Shown here piece by piece: positions 51,490-60,954 of a stretch of 64,000 nucleotides of DNA. Where the stretch lies: the NCBI GenBank assembly GCA_965224735.1, contig OZ245059.1, positions 2,046,001-2,110,000 on the forward strand. The letters are read 5' to 3'. This DNA comes from Robiginitomaculum_A sp036478535. GTDB taxonomy: Bacteria > Pseudomonadota > Alphaproteobacteria > Caulobacterales > Maricaulaceae. Below the pieces are notes generated by a model. The model did not search any database and had not been told where the DNA came from. It saw nothing but the letters and a program-made list of their open reading frames with translations. The translations under genes were made by a program, and so were the position numbers. How positions within the stretch are numbered: position 1 is the first letter of the stretch; each line of letters opens with the position of its first letter.

Positions 51490-53157
51490 TTACGATATCC
51501 CTGGCAAATTCAGCTCATGCTCTTTCGCGCATTTTTTTGCAATCTCGTAACCAGCGTCGGCGTGGCGCATGACGCCTGTGGCGGGGTCATTCCATAGGAC
51601 GCGGGCTAGTTTTCTGTCTGCCGCTTCTGTACCATCCGCACAGATGACAATGCCGCTATGCTGGGAAAAGCCCATGCCAACACCTCCGCCATGATGGAGC
51701 GACACCCATGTGGCCCCACTCGCAGTATTAAGGAGCGCGTTGAGTAATGGCCAGTCCGATACCGCATCACTGCCATCTTTCATAGACTCCGTTTCGCGGT
51801 TCGGGGAGGCAACAGAGCCGCTATCCAAATGGTCACGACCAATAACAACGGGGGCGGAGAGCTCTCCCGTGCGCACCATTTCGTTAAAGGCAAGCCCAAG
51901 TTTATGCCGCTCGCCAAGCCCTACCCAACAAATGCGCGCAGGCAAGCCTTGGAACTGAATACGCTCACGCGCCATGTCGAGCCAATTGTGCAAATGCGGG
52001 TTATTTGGGATAAGCTGTTTAACTTTCGCGTCCGTTTTATAAATATCTTCAGGATCACCCGAGAGCGCTACCCAGCGAAACGGGCCAATACCTTTGCAAA
52101 AAAGTGGACGAATATAGGCAGGTACAAACCCTGGGAAATCAAAGGCGTTTTCAAGGCCTTCATCATAAGCGACTTGTCTTATATTATTACCATAATCAAA
52201 GGTCGGCACGCCTGCTTTTTCAAAATTTAACATGGCTCTAACATGAACTTTCATAGACGCGCGCGCGGCTGCCTCAACCGCTTTCTTGTCGTTCTGCCGT
52301 TTATCCAACCACTGTCCCATGCTCCACCCTTGGGGCAAATATCCATTCACTGGGTCATGGGCAGAGGTTTGATCTGTCACCATATCAGGCCTTATACCGC
52401 ATTCGTAAATTTCAGAAAAAATATCTGCGGCATTGCCGAGAAGCCCCACAGAGAGCACTTTCCCTTCTGTCGTAGCTTTTTTAATAAAGCCAAGTGCTTC
52501 GTCCAGCGTTTTGGCTTTTGCGTCCACATACCCTGTGCGCAAGCGAAAATCAATACGAGTCTCATCGCACTCCACCGCAAGACAAGACGCCCCCGCCATA
52601 GTAGCGGCCAAAGGCTGCGCGCCGCCCATACCGCCAAGCCCTGCGGTGAGTATCCATCTTCCTGTCAAATCGCCGCCATAATGCTGCCGCCCAGCTTCGA
52701 CAAAGGTTTCATATGTACCTTGCACAATGCCTTGCGTGCCGATATAAATCCAGCTTCCCGCCGTCATTTGCCCGTACATCATCAGGCCTTTTTTATCCAG
52801 TTCGTTAAAATGTTCCCAAGTGGCCCAATGGGGCACAAGATTTGAATTGGCGATCAACACGCGCGGGGCATCCGCGTGAGTTTTAAACACACCAACAGGC
52901 TTGCCACTTTGCACGAGGAGTGTTTCATTTCCTTCGAGATTTTTGAGGGATTGGATGATCTGATCAAATGCTTCCCAAGAACGAGCCGCACGGCCAATAC
53001 CCCCATAAACCACAAGCTCGTCTGGATGTTCTGCGATATTGCGGTCAAGATTATTCATCAGCATGCGCAAGGGCGCTTCGGTCTGCCATGACTTACAGTT
53101 AAGCTTTGTGCCCGTTGGCGCTTTCACATCACGCGCATTTTTAAAACGGTTATCCAT
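51490..53157 (-). CDS. hutU: Urocanate hydratase
   Basis: The second step of histidine degradation, converting urocanate to imidazolone propionate with a tightly bound NAD. The 555-residue protein (start at 53157, MDNRFKN) has LVQSGKPVGVFKTH, GRWILTAGLGGMGGAQPLA, DQTSAHDPVNGYLP and WVSLHHGGGVGMGFSQHSG. It overlaps hutH by eight bases, and the operon runs hutI-hutH-hutU. Confidence 0.97.
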   Translation of the reverse strand: MDNRFKNARDVKAPTGTKLNCKSWQTEAPLRMLMNNLDRNIAEHPDELVVYGGIGRAARSWEAFDQIIQSLKNLEGNETLLVQSGKPVGVFKTHADAPRVLIANSNLVPHWATWEHFNELDKKGLMMYGQMTAGSWIYIGTQGIVQGTYETFVEAGRQHYGGDLTGRWILTAGLGGMGGAQPLAATMAGASCLAVECDETRIDFRLRTGYVDAKAKTLDEALGFIKKATTEGKVLSVGLLGNAADIFSEIYECGIRPDMVTDQTSAHDPVNGYLPQGWSMGQWLDKRQNDKKAVEAAARASMKVHVRAMLNFEKAGVPTFDYGNNIRQVAYDEGLENAFDFPGFVPAYIRPLFCKGIGPFRWVALSGDPEDIYKTDAKVKQLIPNNPHLHNWLDMARERIQFQGLPARICWVGLGERHKLGLAFNEMVRTGELSAPVVIGRDHLDSGSVASPNRETESMKDGSDAVSDWPLLNALLNTASGATWVSLHHGGGVGMGFSQHSGIVICADGTEAADRKLARVLWNDPATGVMRHADAGYEIAKKCAKEHELNLPGIS

Positions 53158-54682
53158 AATCAAATATCTCCCCACCAACAGCCTGCAAAATTACGCCTTG
53201 CTTTAGCAAATTAGCAGCCTTTTCTATATCCCCCGCCATATAACGATCATCGCCTAAACTCGCAACCTCTTTGCGCAAGGCACTGATGGCAGAATTCAAT
53301 ACAGCGCTGGTTTTTATGGGGGCGCGCAGTTCAATCCCCTGCGCTGCACACATCCACTCAATAGCAATTATATTGCGAAGATTATCTGTCATATCCATAA
53401 GGCGCCGCGCCGCATACGCCGCCATGCTCACATGGTCTTCTTGATTGGCGGAGGTTGGTGTGCTATCGACAGAGCACGGATTTGCCCGCTGTTTGTTTTC
53501 GCTCATTAAAGCAGCGCTTGTCACCTCGGCAATCATAAAACCTGAGTTCACACCCGGGTTTGGCGAGAGAAAGGGCGGCAAGCCAAAGCTAAGCGCTGGG
53601 TCAACCAAAAGCGCAATACGGCGCTGTGTAATTGCGCCCGTTTCTGCAATTGCAAGCGCGAGTTGATCTGCGGCAAAGGCCACAGGTTCTGCGTGAAAAT
53701 TCCCGCCTGATAAAATTTCTCCCGTCTCTATATTGACCAAAGGATTGTCTGTTACCGCATTGGCTTCAATGTGCAAAACCTCTTTGACTTGATCGAGAAT
53801 ATCTATGCACGCACCCATAACTTGCGGCTGGCAGCGCAAACAATATGGATCTTGCACGCGCTCATCATCATCCATATGGCTATTGCGCAAGGGCGATCCA
53901 TCCATCAATTTTCGCAAAATACTGCCTGCGCGAATTTGCCCCTTTTGCCCTCGTAATTCATGAATGAAAGCTTTGAAAGGCGCGGAGGATCCCATGGCCG
54001 CATCGACGCTCATTACGCCAGTAATAAGAGCTGAGCGCACAAGGCGTTTGGCTTCAAAGTATCCAGCCAGCGCATAAGCCGTTGAAAACTGTGTCCCATT
54101 AATAAGGCCAAGTCCTTCTTTGGCGCGTAGCACGAATGGCGTTAAACCTGCCGCTCTTAGCGCCGCGCCGCCGCTCATGCGCACGCTCTTATAATAAGCC
54201 TCCCCCTCACCGGTCATCACGGCGGCCATATGAGCAAGCGGCGCAAGATCGCCCGATGCTCCTACAGATCCTTGCCCTGGCACTAGCGGCGTGACACCCA
54301 AACTCAACATATTTTGGAGCATCGATATGAGCCGCCAACTCACCCCAGACGCGCCGCGCCCAAGCGAATTTATTTTCAGCGCCATCATCAAACGCACAAT
54401 ATTTTCAGGCATAGCTTCCCCCACGCCGCAACAATGCGACAGGATAAGATTGCGCTGCAGTGTGGCCGTATCTTTGGCACTAATTTGCATGCGCGCGAGC
54501 TTACCAAATCCAGTATTTACCCCATACACAGGGTTTACACCCGCCGCAGCAGTTTTCACAATTTCAGCTGATTTTCTGCAAATATCTTGAGCTACGTCTT
54601 CGAGCTGTATACTCGCCCCGTCACGATAAACAGCTTCCCAAATATCAAGGCCACAATGGCCTGCTTTTATTATTGTACTCAT
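53150..54682 (-). CDS. hutH: Histidine ammonia-lyase
   Basis: The first step of histidine degradation, giving urocanate and ammonia. The 510 residues include YGVNTGFGKLA, the GSVGASGDLAPLAH segment whose Ala-Ser-Gly forms the MIO cofactor, NGTQFSTAYAL, QDPYCLRCQPQVMG and SGGNFHAEPVAFAAD. It overlaps hutI by four bases (ATGA) and hutU by eight. Confidence 0.97.
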   Translation of the reverse strand: MSTIIKAGHCGLDIWEAVYRDGASIQLEDVAQDICRKSAEIVKTAAAGVNPVYGVNTGFGKLARMQISAKDTATLQRNLILSHCCGVGEAMPENIVRLMMALKINSLGRGASGVSWRLISMLQNMLSLGVTPLVPGQGSVGASGDLAPLAHMAAVMTGEGEAYYKSVRMSGGAALRAAGLTPFVLRAKEGLGLINGTQFSTAYALAGYFEAKRLVRSALITGVMSVDAAMGSSAPFKAFIHELRGQKGQIRAGSILRKLMDGSPLRNSHMDDDERVQDPYCLRCQPQVMGACIDILDQVKEVLHIEANAVTDNPLVNIETGEILSGGNFHAEPVAFAADQLALAIAETGAITQRRIALLVDPALSFGLPPFLSPNPGVNSGFMIAEVTSAALMSENKQRANPCSVDSTPTSANQEDHVSMAAYAARRLMDMTDNLRNIIAIEWMCAAQGIELRAPIKTSAVLNSAISALRKEVASLGDDRYMAGDIEKAANLLKQGVILQAVGGEIFDYG

Positions 54683-55905
54683 ACGGAGCGCCCCCTCAAA
54701 TATCTATCACACGCAAAATTATTGCCAATCCAATAGCTAAGTTCGCTTGGGTGCAGTATTGACCAGACCACAAGATCTGCTGATTTTCCAATTTCTAAGG
54801 TGCCAATATGTGCGCCGATGCCAAGTGCTTTTGCCCCTTCTCTCGTCATCCCCGCCAAAGCTTCTTCGGGCGCCATACCAAATAATGTACAAGCCATATT
54901 GAGGGTCATGAGCGGGGACATGATAGGCGAGCTACCAGGATTGCAATCGCTCGCCAAAGCCATAGGCACTTCATATTTTCTAAACAAATCTATTGGTGGT
55001 TTTTGCGTTTCTTTAAGTGTGTAAAATGCGCCTGGCAGTAAGACTGCAACAGTGCCTGCCTGTGCCATTGCCCGTACACCATCCTCATCGATATACTCTA
55101 AATGGTCAGCAGAGAGTGCGCCAAATTCCGCCGCAAGCTTTGCCCCGCCTTGATAGGAAAGCTGCTCAGCATGAAGTTTTACAGGGAGTTCGTGTTTTTG
55201 AGCTGCCTCAAAAACACGCCTGATTTGCGCCGGGCTAAAAGCGATGTTTTCACAAAACCCATCCACCGCATCAGCAAGGCCAAGCCGCGCGATTTCAGGT
55301 ATCATTTCAGTGCAGACGAGATCAATATAACCATCAGGATTATTTTTAAATTCAGGTGGTAAAGCATGAGCGCCAAGAAAAGTTTTCAAAACGCGAACAT
55401 CATCTTTGCGGCCAATTTTAGCTGCCGCTTTCAGCATTTTTTTTTCTGTTTTGAGGTTTAAGCCATAGCCTGATTTTATCTCTATTGTAGTAATGCCCGA
55501 TGAAACCATGGCTAAAAGACGCGCCGAACTTGAATGATAAAGTTTGCTTTTTTTTTCCTCGCGGGTCGCCGCAACTGTTGATAAAATACCGCCGCCACTT
55601 TTTGCAATATCGGCATAACTCTCACCCTTGAGCCTTCGCTCGAACTCACGGGCGCGATTGCCGCCAAAAACAAGATGTGTGTGACAATCTACAAGCCCAG
55701 GCGTTATCCATTCCTCGTCAGGATCAATTTCAACAATATCATTTGCCTCATAGTCTGGTAAATTATCCACTTTACCCACCCATGCGATCAGTCCATCTTT
55801 TACCCCAAGTGCCCCGTTTTCAATCGCTCCATAAGGTGCGTCTATTTTTGTGTCCATTGTTGCTAAATTTGCGTTTATGAATAGAGTGTCAAAATAAAAT
55901 TTCAT
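54679..55905 (-). CDS. hutI: Imidazolonepropionase
   Basis: The third step of histidine degradation, opening the imidazolone ring to formiminoglutamate. The 408-residue amidohydrolase shows the metal site VDCHTHLVFGGNRA, EIKSGYGL, LHAEQLSYQGGA, SADHLEYI and ALASDCNPGS. It is the first gene of the minus-strand hut operon and starts 14 bases from divergent hutG. Confidence 0.96.
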   Translation of the reverse strand: MKFYFDTLFINANLATMDTKIDAPYGAIENGALGVKDGLIAWVGKVDNLPDYEANDIVEIDPDEEWITPGLVDCHTHLVFGGNRAREFERRLKGESYADIAKSGGGILSTVAATREEKKSKLYHSSSARLLAMVSSGITTIEIKSGYGLNLKTEKKMLKAAAKIGRKDDVRVLKTFLGAHALPPEFKNNPDGYIDLVCTEMIPEIARLGLADAVDGFCENIAFSPAQIRRVFEAAQKHELPVKLHAEQLSYQGGAKLAAEFGALSADHLEYIDEDGVRAMAQAGTVAVLLPGAFYTLKETQKPPIDLFRKYEVPMALASDCNPGSSPIMSPLMTLNMACTLFGMAPEEALAGMTREGAKALGIGAHIGTLEIGKSADLVVWSILHPSELSYWIGNNFACDRYLRGRSV

Positions 55906-55919
55906 GGAAAACTTATAAG

Positions 55920-56822
55920 GTGAAACAAGCGCTTATGCAAAACAAAGATTGGCCTAATATTGCAGGTCTTATTGGGGAGGCGCCAGCCGATATAGCCTTC
56001 ATAGGCGCGCCCATGACATTGGGATGTGTAACCCCAAGCGATTATCACAAAGCGCCCGATGTTTTTCGCAACAGCCTAAAACGCATCAGCACATATGATT
56101 TGGAAACGGGTGTTAATTTGGATAGCACAAATGTGCGCGATTATGGCAATATAGAGTGCGCCGCGCTTAGCCCCACTGACGGGTTCACGCCTATAGTAAA
56201 GGCCTTTGGAACTATAATAAAAGCCCATAAACTATCCGCGCTTATTGGCGGCCATAACGGGGTAACACGGGCGGGTGTTCATGCGCTTGACCCTTCTTTG
56301 AAAAATATTGGCCTGCTTACGCTTGATGCACATTTTGATTTGCGTAGCACCAATGATGGACCTGCCAATGGCAATCCCGTGCGGTGTCTTTTAGAGGACG
56401 GCCTACCAGGCGCGCATATTGCTCAAATTGGCATTGCGCCCTTTGCCAATACAATGGACATGCACCGCACAGCCATCAAAGAAGGCATTAGTGTTTATAC
56501 ACTAGCCGATTGCCACGCGCGCGGTAGCGCTAATATTATTACACAAGCCTTGAAAAAACTCAGCGCTAAATGCACTGTTATTTATGTGGATTTTGATATT
56601 GATGTGATCGAGCGTGCCCTTAGTCCAGGCGCGCCAGGTGGCCGCGCGGGCGGGTTTACGCCGCGTACATTTTTTGAAGCGGCGCGCATAATTGGAGCAC
56701 ACCCTAAAGTGCGCGCCGTTGATCTCACGGAATTTGACCCAGGGCTTGACGTTAATGATATCACGGCCCTGATTGCAGGGCGCTGGTTTGCAGAACTTCT
56801 TTTGGGCTTTAGTGCTCGCTAG
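55920..56822 (+). CDS. hutG: Formimidoylglutamase, arginase family
   Basis: A 300-residue ureohydrolase-fold enzyme for formiminoglutamate. The manganese motifs are IGGHNGVTRAG, LDAHFDLR and YVDFDIDVIE, followed by PGAPGGRAGGFTPR. The direct route to glutamate and formamide is predicted from its place opposite hutIHU. The start is a GTG at 55920 or an ATG at 55935. It overlaps the convergent aminopeptidase gene by four bases. Confidence 0.85.
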   Translation: MKQALMQNKDWPNIAGLIGEAPADIAFIGAPMTLGCVTPSDYHKAPDVFRNSLKRISTYDLETGVNLDSTNVRDYGNIECAALSPTDGFTPIVKAFGTIIKAHKLSALIGGHNGVTRAGVHALDPSLKNIGLLTLDAHFDLRSTNDGPANGNPVRCLLEDGLPGAHIAQIGIAPFANTMDMHRTAIKEGISVYTLADCHARGSANIITQALKKLSAKCTVIYVDFDIDVIERALSPGAPGGRAGGFTPRTFFEAARIIGAHPKVRAVDLTEFDPGLDVNDITALIAGRWFAELLLGFSAR

Positions 56823-58228
56823 TCGATACGTTCTAACCCGCCCGCTTTGAGCCATTCATATACTGCTCGGACACACATAATTTCGCCGCCCTTTGGCCGT
56901 GCAGGGCTCGACGTAGGGTTCCAACCATAAACATCAAAATGCATCCAAGCTTGGTTCTTACTGACAAATTTTTGCAAAAACAAAGCCGCCGTGATTGAAC
57001 CAGCAAAACTACTGCCCGCATTTTGCATATCTGCAATAGAAGATTTGAACAGGCTATTATAAGGTTGCCAAAGGGGCATATGCCAAAATGGATCAGATTG
57101 TGCATTGCCCTGCGCCAACAAACCTTGAACAGGCTTGTCTCTGTTTGAGAAAAACGGCGCCAGCGTAGGCCCTAACGCCACGCGCGCAGCCCCTGTAAGT
57201 GTGGCAAAATCGATAACCAATTTTGGTTTATCCTCACAAGCTTTGGTGATCGCATCGCCAAGCACTAGGCGGCCTTCCGCGTCCGTATTATCAATTTCGA
57301 CGCTTAGGCCCTTGCGCGAACTTAGCACATCACCAGGCCTGAACGCATTTCCAGACACGGCGTTTTCTGCAACAGCCAAAAGAACATGCAAGCGCACGGG
57401 TAATTTTGCCGCCATTATCATATCTGCAAGAGCAAGCGCATGCGCCGCCCCGCCCATATCTTTTTTCATGATACGCATACCTACAGCTGATTTAAGGTTA
57501 AGGCCACCCGTATCAAATGTGATGCCCTTACCAACGAGCGATAGGCGCGGATGGGTATCATCACCCCAATTAATTTCAATAAGGCGCGGCGCTTCATGCG
57601 CGGCGCGGCCTACCGCATAAATCATAGGATAGTTTTGCGCCAGCAAATCATCGCCAATGACCGCTGTGAGTTTCGCACCATGTGCATCTGCAACGCCTTG
57701 TGCTATGCTTTGCATGGCCTTTGGCCCCATATCGCCCGCGCCTGTATTGATCATATCGCGGCCACGATGCAGGGCTTTAACAATCGCCTTTATTTCCGCC
57801 CCGCTCACATCCTCTCCAAGTACAAGCTTTGGAGGTAACGCATCTCTTTTTAAGTATTTAGTAAACTTATAAGCGCCCATACCCCAAGCAATCGCAAGCA
57901 CTGCAGCGGGCCAGTCATCTGGTTTTTCTGCTATGGTATAAAACCCTTGCGTGAGTTTAGAGCCAAGACTCCCTGCCCTCATGGCAGAATTGTCAAATCC
58001 ATTGTCGTGGCCAGCGCCAAATAAGATTAACCCGATTGCACCGTTTTCATCTGGCACCGAAACAAGTTGTCCAGCTTTACCGCGAAACCCTTGTGCAGAA
58101 ATATAAGTTTTTTGCACCACGCTAAAACGTGATAAAGTTGCTTCAAGTATGTCTGGACGGCAAATATAAACGGGAATAACCGTCTCTTCTTGAGGCACAT
58201 CTGCCAAATTTATAAAATATTCGCTCAT
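56819..58228 (-). CDS. M17 leucyl aminopeptidase family protein
   Basis: A 469-residue two-metal aminopeptidase. The catalytic half contains VGKGITFDTGGLNLKSAVGM, MKKDMGGAAHALALAD, NTDAEGRLVLGDAI and DFATLTGAARVALG. The last two are the family signature and a conserved loop. It releases N-terminal residues during cytoplasmic peptide turnover. The upstream region contains the TTAAC cluster that also precedes the divergent TadD-like gene. Confidence 0.93.
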   Translation of the reverse strand: MSEYFINLADVPQEETVIPVYICRPDILEATLSRFSVVQKTYISAQGFRGKAGQLVSVPDENGAIGLILFGAGHDNGFDNSAMRAGSLGSKLTQGFYTIAEKPDDWPAAVLAIAWGMGAYKFTKYLKRDALPPKLVLGEDVSGAEIKAIVKALHRGRDMINTGAGDMGPKAMQSIAQGVADAHGAKLTAVIGDDLLAQNYPMIYAVGRAAHEAPRLIEINWGDDTHPRLSLVGKGITFDTGGLNLKSAVGMRIMKKDMGGAAHALALADMIMAAKLPVRLHVLLAVAENAVSGNAFRPGDVLSSRKGLSVEIDNTDAEGRLVLGDAITKACEDKPKLVIDFATLTGAARVALGPTLAPFFSNRDKPVQGLLAQGNAQSDPFWHMPLWQPYNSLFKSSIADMQNAGSSFAGSITAALFLQKFVSKNQAWMHFDVYGWNPTSSPARPKGGEIMCVRAVYEWLKAGGLERID

Positions 58229-58238
58229 ACTATCCTTC

Positions 58239-58317
58239 TTAACAAAGTTTAACCTATCTTAACTGTGTTCTTTTAACTTTGTTAACGAAATCTTGACGCG
58301 ACGCAACAAAACTTAAC
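58239..58317. promoter_or_regulatory. Cluster of six TTAAC half-sites, candidate CtrA region
   Basis: TTAAC starts at 58239, 58249, 58259, 58273, 58282 and 58313, all in the same direction and the first three exactly 10 bases apart. TTAACAAAGTT at 58239 and AACTTTGTTAA at 58275 also form a perfect 11-bp inverted repeat. CtrA of alphaproteobacteria binds TTAA-N7-TTAAC; here the gap is six bases, so the fit is not exact. It lies between the aminopeptidase and TadD-like genes. Confidence 0.5.
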
Positions 58318-58351
58318 TAAATTCATGAATCGCTTTGGTTTGGAGGCCATT

Positions 58352-59833
58352 ATGGCAAAAACGCACATTATAAAGATGCTTTCACTTAGTACCGCCCTTA
58401 TAACCCTTACTGGTTGCGGACTCGCGAGCTTGCCGAACTATACCCCTTTGGAGAAACAAACTGCTGAGGAATTATCGAGCTCAAAATATATGCCGCGAAG
58501 TGCAAAAGAGCGCGAGGCTGTTTTAACGCAAAGTCTCTTTGCCCAAACGGCATTTTGGTCACGTGAGTACGACTTAAACCCAGCCGATTTAGAAGCTGCT
58601 ATTAATTTATCCAGTGCGCTGCGTCGTATGGGCAATGCAGGAAAGTCTATAGAAGTGGCACAGCATACCCGCGCACTTTATCCGCGCAATGTTACGCTTA
58701 TGACTGAACTTAGCGCCTCGCTTCTCTCCGAAAACCGTTCGCGTGAAGCGTTAAAAATTATTGACCAAGCTCTTGGGAAACAACCTCAAAATGCACGCCT
58801 TTGGTCTTTGAAAGGCGCAAGTCTTGACCAGGTTGAACAGTATAAAAAAGCCCGCGAACAGTATACGCGCGCACTTAAAATCGCGCCCAATGATCCGGGT
58901 ATTCTTGCTAATGTAGGGCTAAGTTATGCCCTTGAAGGCGATCCTAAGACTGCCGAAATTTGGCTAAGGCAAGCTGCCAACACGCCTGGGGCATCTGATA
59001 GCGTACATCAGAACCTTGCCCTTGTGCTTGGTCTTCAAGGTAAAATAGAGGAAGCCCAACGGATTAATACTCAATACTTAAGCCCCGAACAAGCCGCCGA
59101 AAATATGAATTACATGCGCTCTTTGCGCGGAACGTCTCCAACATTACCAACACAATCTGTTCCAAACCAAATAGCGAAAAGCCCTCAAACCCCGCGCTTT
59201 TATGGCCAAGCCCCGCAAGCGACAAAACCACGCACCGCACAACCAATAAAAACTGCGCCACATTTTGCACGCCAACCACAATATGGAACACGCTTAATAA
59301 TGGCGGGCAACCCAAATGCGACAAAAACTGGCCCTAAAACTGCACGCGAAGCGGCTCTGGCTGTCGCGCGAGCTCGCGCGGTAAATCCGCAAAAACGCGT
59401 GCAAACAAATTACAGACAAAAACAATGGCCTAATCAAGCGCAAGCGTGGACACAAACTCAAGCCATCTCACAAAAGTCCGTACTTAGCAAAATTGCACGA
59501 TCCAACCAATCAAAACGGTTCATAGCTGAGCAACAACAAGCACAGCAGATACAACGACAACAACAGCGACAACGACAACGACAAGCACTATTCGCACAAC
59601 AGCAAAACATGCGCACGCAACAATATAAGGCGCAACCATATCCTTATGCGCGGCGAATGCCATATGGAGGGCCGCAAACTCAGCAGCAACCACAAACGCA
59701 AAGACAAAGGCAAGGACAAAGGCAAGGACAAAGGCAAGGACAATATCGTCAGGTACCTGTTTACCAAAGACCCGTATATGGGCAAGCACCGCAGCCAACT
59801 TTTCGAGCGCCAGCGCGCACAAGGTGGCACTAA
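58352..59833 (+). CDS. TPR lipoprotein, TadD-like, with Gln-rich tail
   Basis: A 493-residue protein with a lipoprotein signal ending in LTGC. Tetratricopeptide repeats occupy about residues 75-230 (NARLWSLKGASLDQVEQYKK, AREQYTRALKIAPNDPGI). A long tail rich in Gln, Arg and Pro follows (QRQQQRQRQRQ, and three GQRQ units from a 12-bp DNA repeat at 59704-59739). Tad loci encode TadD, a TPR lipoprotein for pilus assembly, and the tad genes converge on this one. The ATG at 58352 follows GGAGG. The tail is not part of ordinary TadD. Confidence 0.72.
   Translation: MAKTHIIKMLSLSTALITLTGCGLASLPNYTPLEKQTAEELSSSKYMPRSAKEREAVLTQSLFAQTAFWSREYDLNPADLEAAINLSSALRRMGNAGKSIEVAQHTRALYPRNVTLMTELSASLLSENRSREALKIIDQALGKQPQNARLWSLKGASLDQVEQYKKAREQYTRALKIAPNDPGILANVGLSYALEGDPKTAEIWLRQAANTPGASDSVHQNLALVLGLQGKIEEAQRINTQYLSPEQAAENMNYMRSLRGTSPTLPTQSVPNQIAKSPQTPRFYGQAPQATKPRTAQPIKTAPHFARQPQYGTRLIMAGNPNATKTGPKTAREAALAVARARAVNPQKRVQTNYRQKQWPNQAQAWTQTQAISQKSVLSKIARSNQSKRFIAEQQQAQQIQRQQQRQRQRQALFAQQQNMRTQQYKAQPYPYARRMPYGGPQTQQQPQTQRQRQGQRQGQRQGQYRQVPVYQRPVYGQAPQPTFRAPARTRWH
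59704..59739. repeat. Three copies of a 12-bp tandem repeat inside the TadD-like gene
   Basis: ACAAAGGCAAGG is repeated three times without change and encodes GQRQ units in the Gln-rich tail. Being a multiple of three, length changes by slippage would keep the frame. It suggests that the tail length can vary between strains. Confidence 0.8.
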
Positions 59834-59883
59834 AGATAAAGGCCAAGCAACGTTACTTTCGTTCTATAATTTTTGAATGATTA

Positions 59884-59918
59884 TAAAACCCTCTTTTTAA
59901 AAAAGAGGGTTTTATTTT
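59884..59918. terminator. Rho-independent terminator, usable from both sides
   Basis: AAAACCCTCTTTTT pairs with AAAAGAGGGTTTT across a two-base loop, with a T-rich run after it on the plus strand and A/T-rich sequence on the other. It lies between the convergent TadD-like gene and the tadC gene and probably ends both transcripts. Confidence 0.85.
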
Positions 59919-59975
59919 AAGGTGATGAAAAAATTTTATCCTTGCTGGATTGCCCCTACGTTTTCCAATTTTCTT

Positions 59976-60944
59976 TCACAGTTTCCAATTTGCTTTCACA
60001 GTAATAATCGCAGGCGTTATGATTACGATAAACAACACTGGCAGGAAAAATACGATCATAGGAACAGTTAATTTTGCTGGTAGGCCCGCCGCTTTTTTTT
60101 CAGCCGCCAGAACCCGCATTTGCCGATTTTCATTGGCCATTGTCCGCAAGGTGTCTCCAAGCGGTGTACCATATCGTTCGGATTGAATAAGCGCAGTCGA
60201 TACCGCCCGTATTCCAGCATGGCTATTATTGCGCCACCCCAAATTTTCATATGCTTGCCGGCGACTTTGCAAATAGGAAAGCTCTGCTGTTGTAATAGAA
60301 AGTTCTTCCGCGAGTTCTATTGAACTTTCCGCCATTTCCTTAGCCACTTTACCAAAAGCGAGTTCTATGGACATCCCAGATTCCACGCAAATAAGGAGCA
60401 AATCCAAAGCATCGGGAAACATAGGCGCAATAGATTGCACACGTTTAGACGTTCTATTCTTTAAATAAAGATTAGGTGCATAATAACCAAGTAAAGTCAG
60501 CGCTAGCGTTGCGACCCAACACCATAAGAAAGCCCATCCCAATGGGTTCAAAAGAACAAAGTATAAGATACCGAAGAAGAATAAAATGATCGGCATTGCC
60601 AGACGGAAAAAATAGAATGTATAAATTGGGTTTTGCCCGCGCAAGCCTGCTTGCGCCAATTTTTCTTTCAAATCGGAAGCTAAAAGAAGTTTTTCCAAAG
60701 ACAAATTATCAACAATTTGTTTAACAAATCCTTTAGACTCAGTCCGTAGCGCTGTATCGCTCTCAAGTTTATTCATGCGTGACTTACGCATAGACTCACG
60801 CTCATTTGAAACGGCGCTCATGCGTTTTTTTAACTTATCACCCTTAAGCATTGGCTCTATCAACATATACAGCGTTGTAACACATGCTAAAATAACGACA
60901 ATTGTCAGGGCATTTCTAAAAAGATTTACGGATTCTGGGCTCAT
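59976..60944 (-). CDS. tadC: Tad pilus inner-membrane platform protein TadC
   Basis: A type II secretion F-domain protein of 322 residues with membrane helices near 12-28, 115-150 and 290-315. The F domain has FPDALDLLLICVESGMSIELAF and RYGTPLGDTLRTMANENRQMR, typical of TadC. It follows tadB by ten bases in the order cpaE-cpaF-tadB-tadC. TadB and TadC form the platform for Flp pilin assembly. Confidence 0.9.
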   Translation of the reverse strand: MSPESVNLFRNALTIVVILACVTTLYMLIEPMLKGDKLKKRMSAVSNERESMRKSRMNKLESDTALRTESKGFVKQIVDNLSLEKLLLASDLKEKLAQAGLRGQNPIYTFYFFRLAMPIILFFFGILYFVLLNPLGWAFLWCWVATLALTLLGYYAPNLYLKNRTSKRVQSIAPMFPDALDLLLICVESGMSIELAFGKVAKEMAESSIELAEELSITTAELSYLQSRRQAYENLGWRNNSHAGIRAVSTALIQSERYGTPLGDTLRTMANENRQMRVLAAEKKAAGLPAKLTVPMIVFFLPVLFIVIITPAIITVKANWKL

Positions 60945-60954
60945 ATTGCCACTC

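Noticed and set aside
59520..59846. 108-residue hydrophobic minus-strand frame rich in Val, Ala and Leu
   Set aside because: It is the antisense of the Gln-rich tail of the TadD-like gene; CAA-type codons read backwards give Val and Leu.
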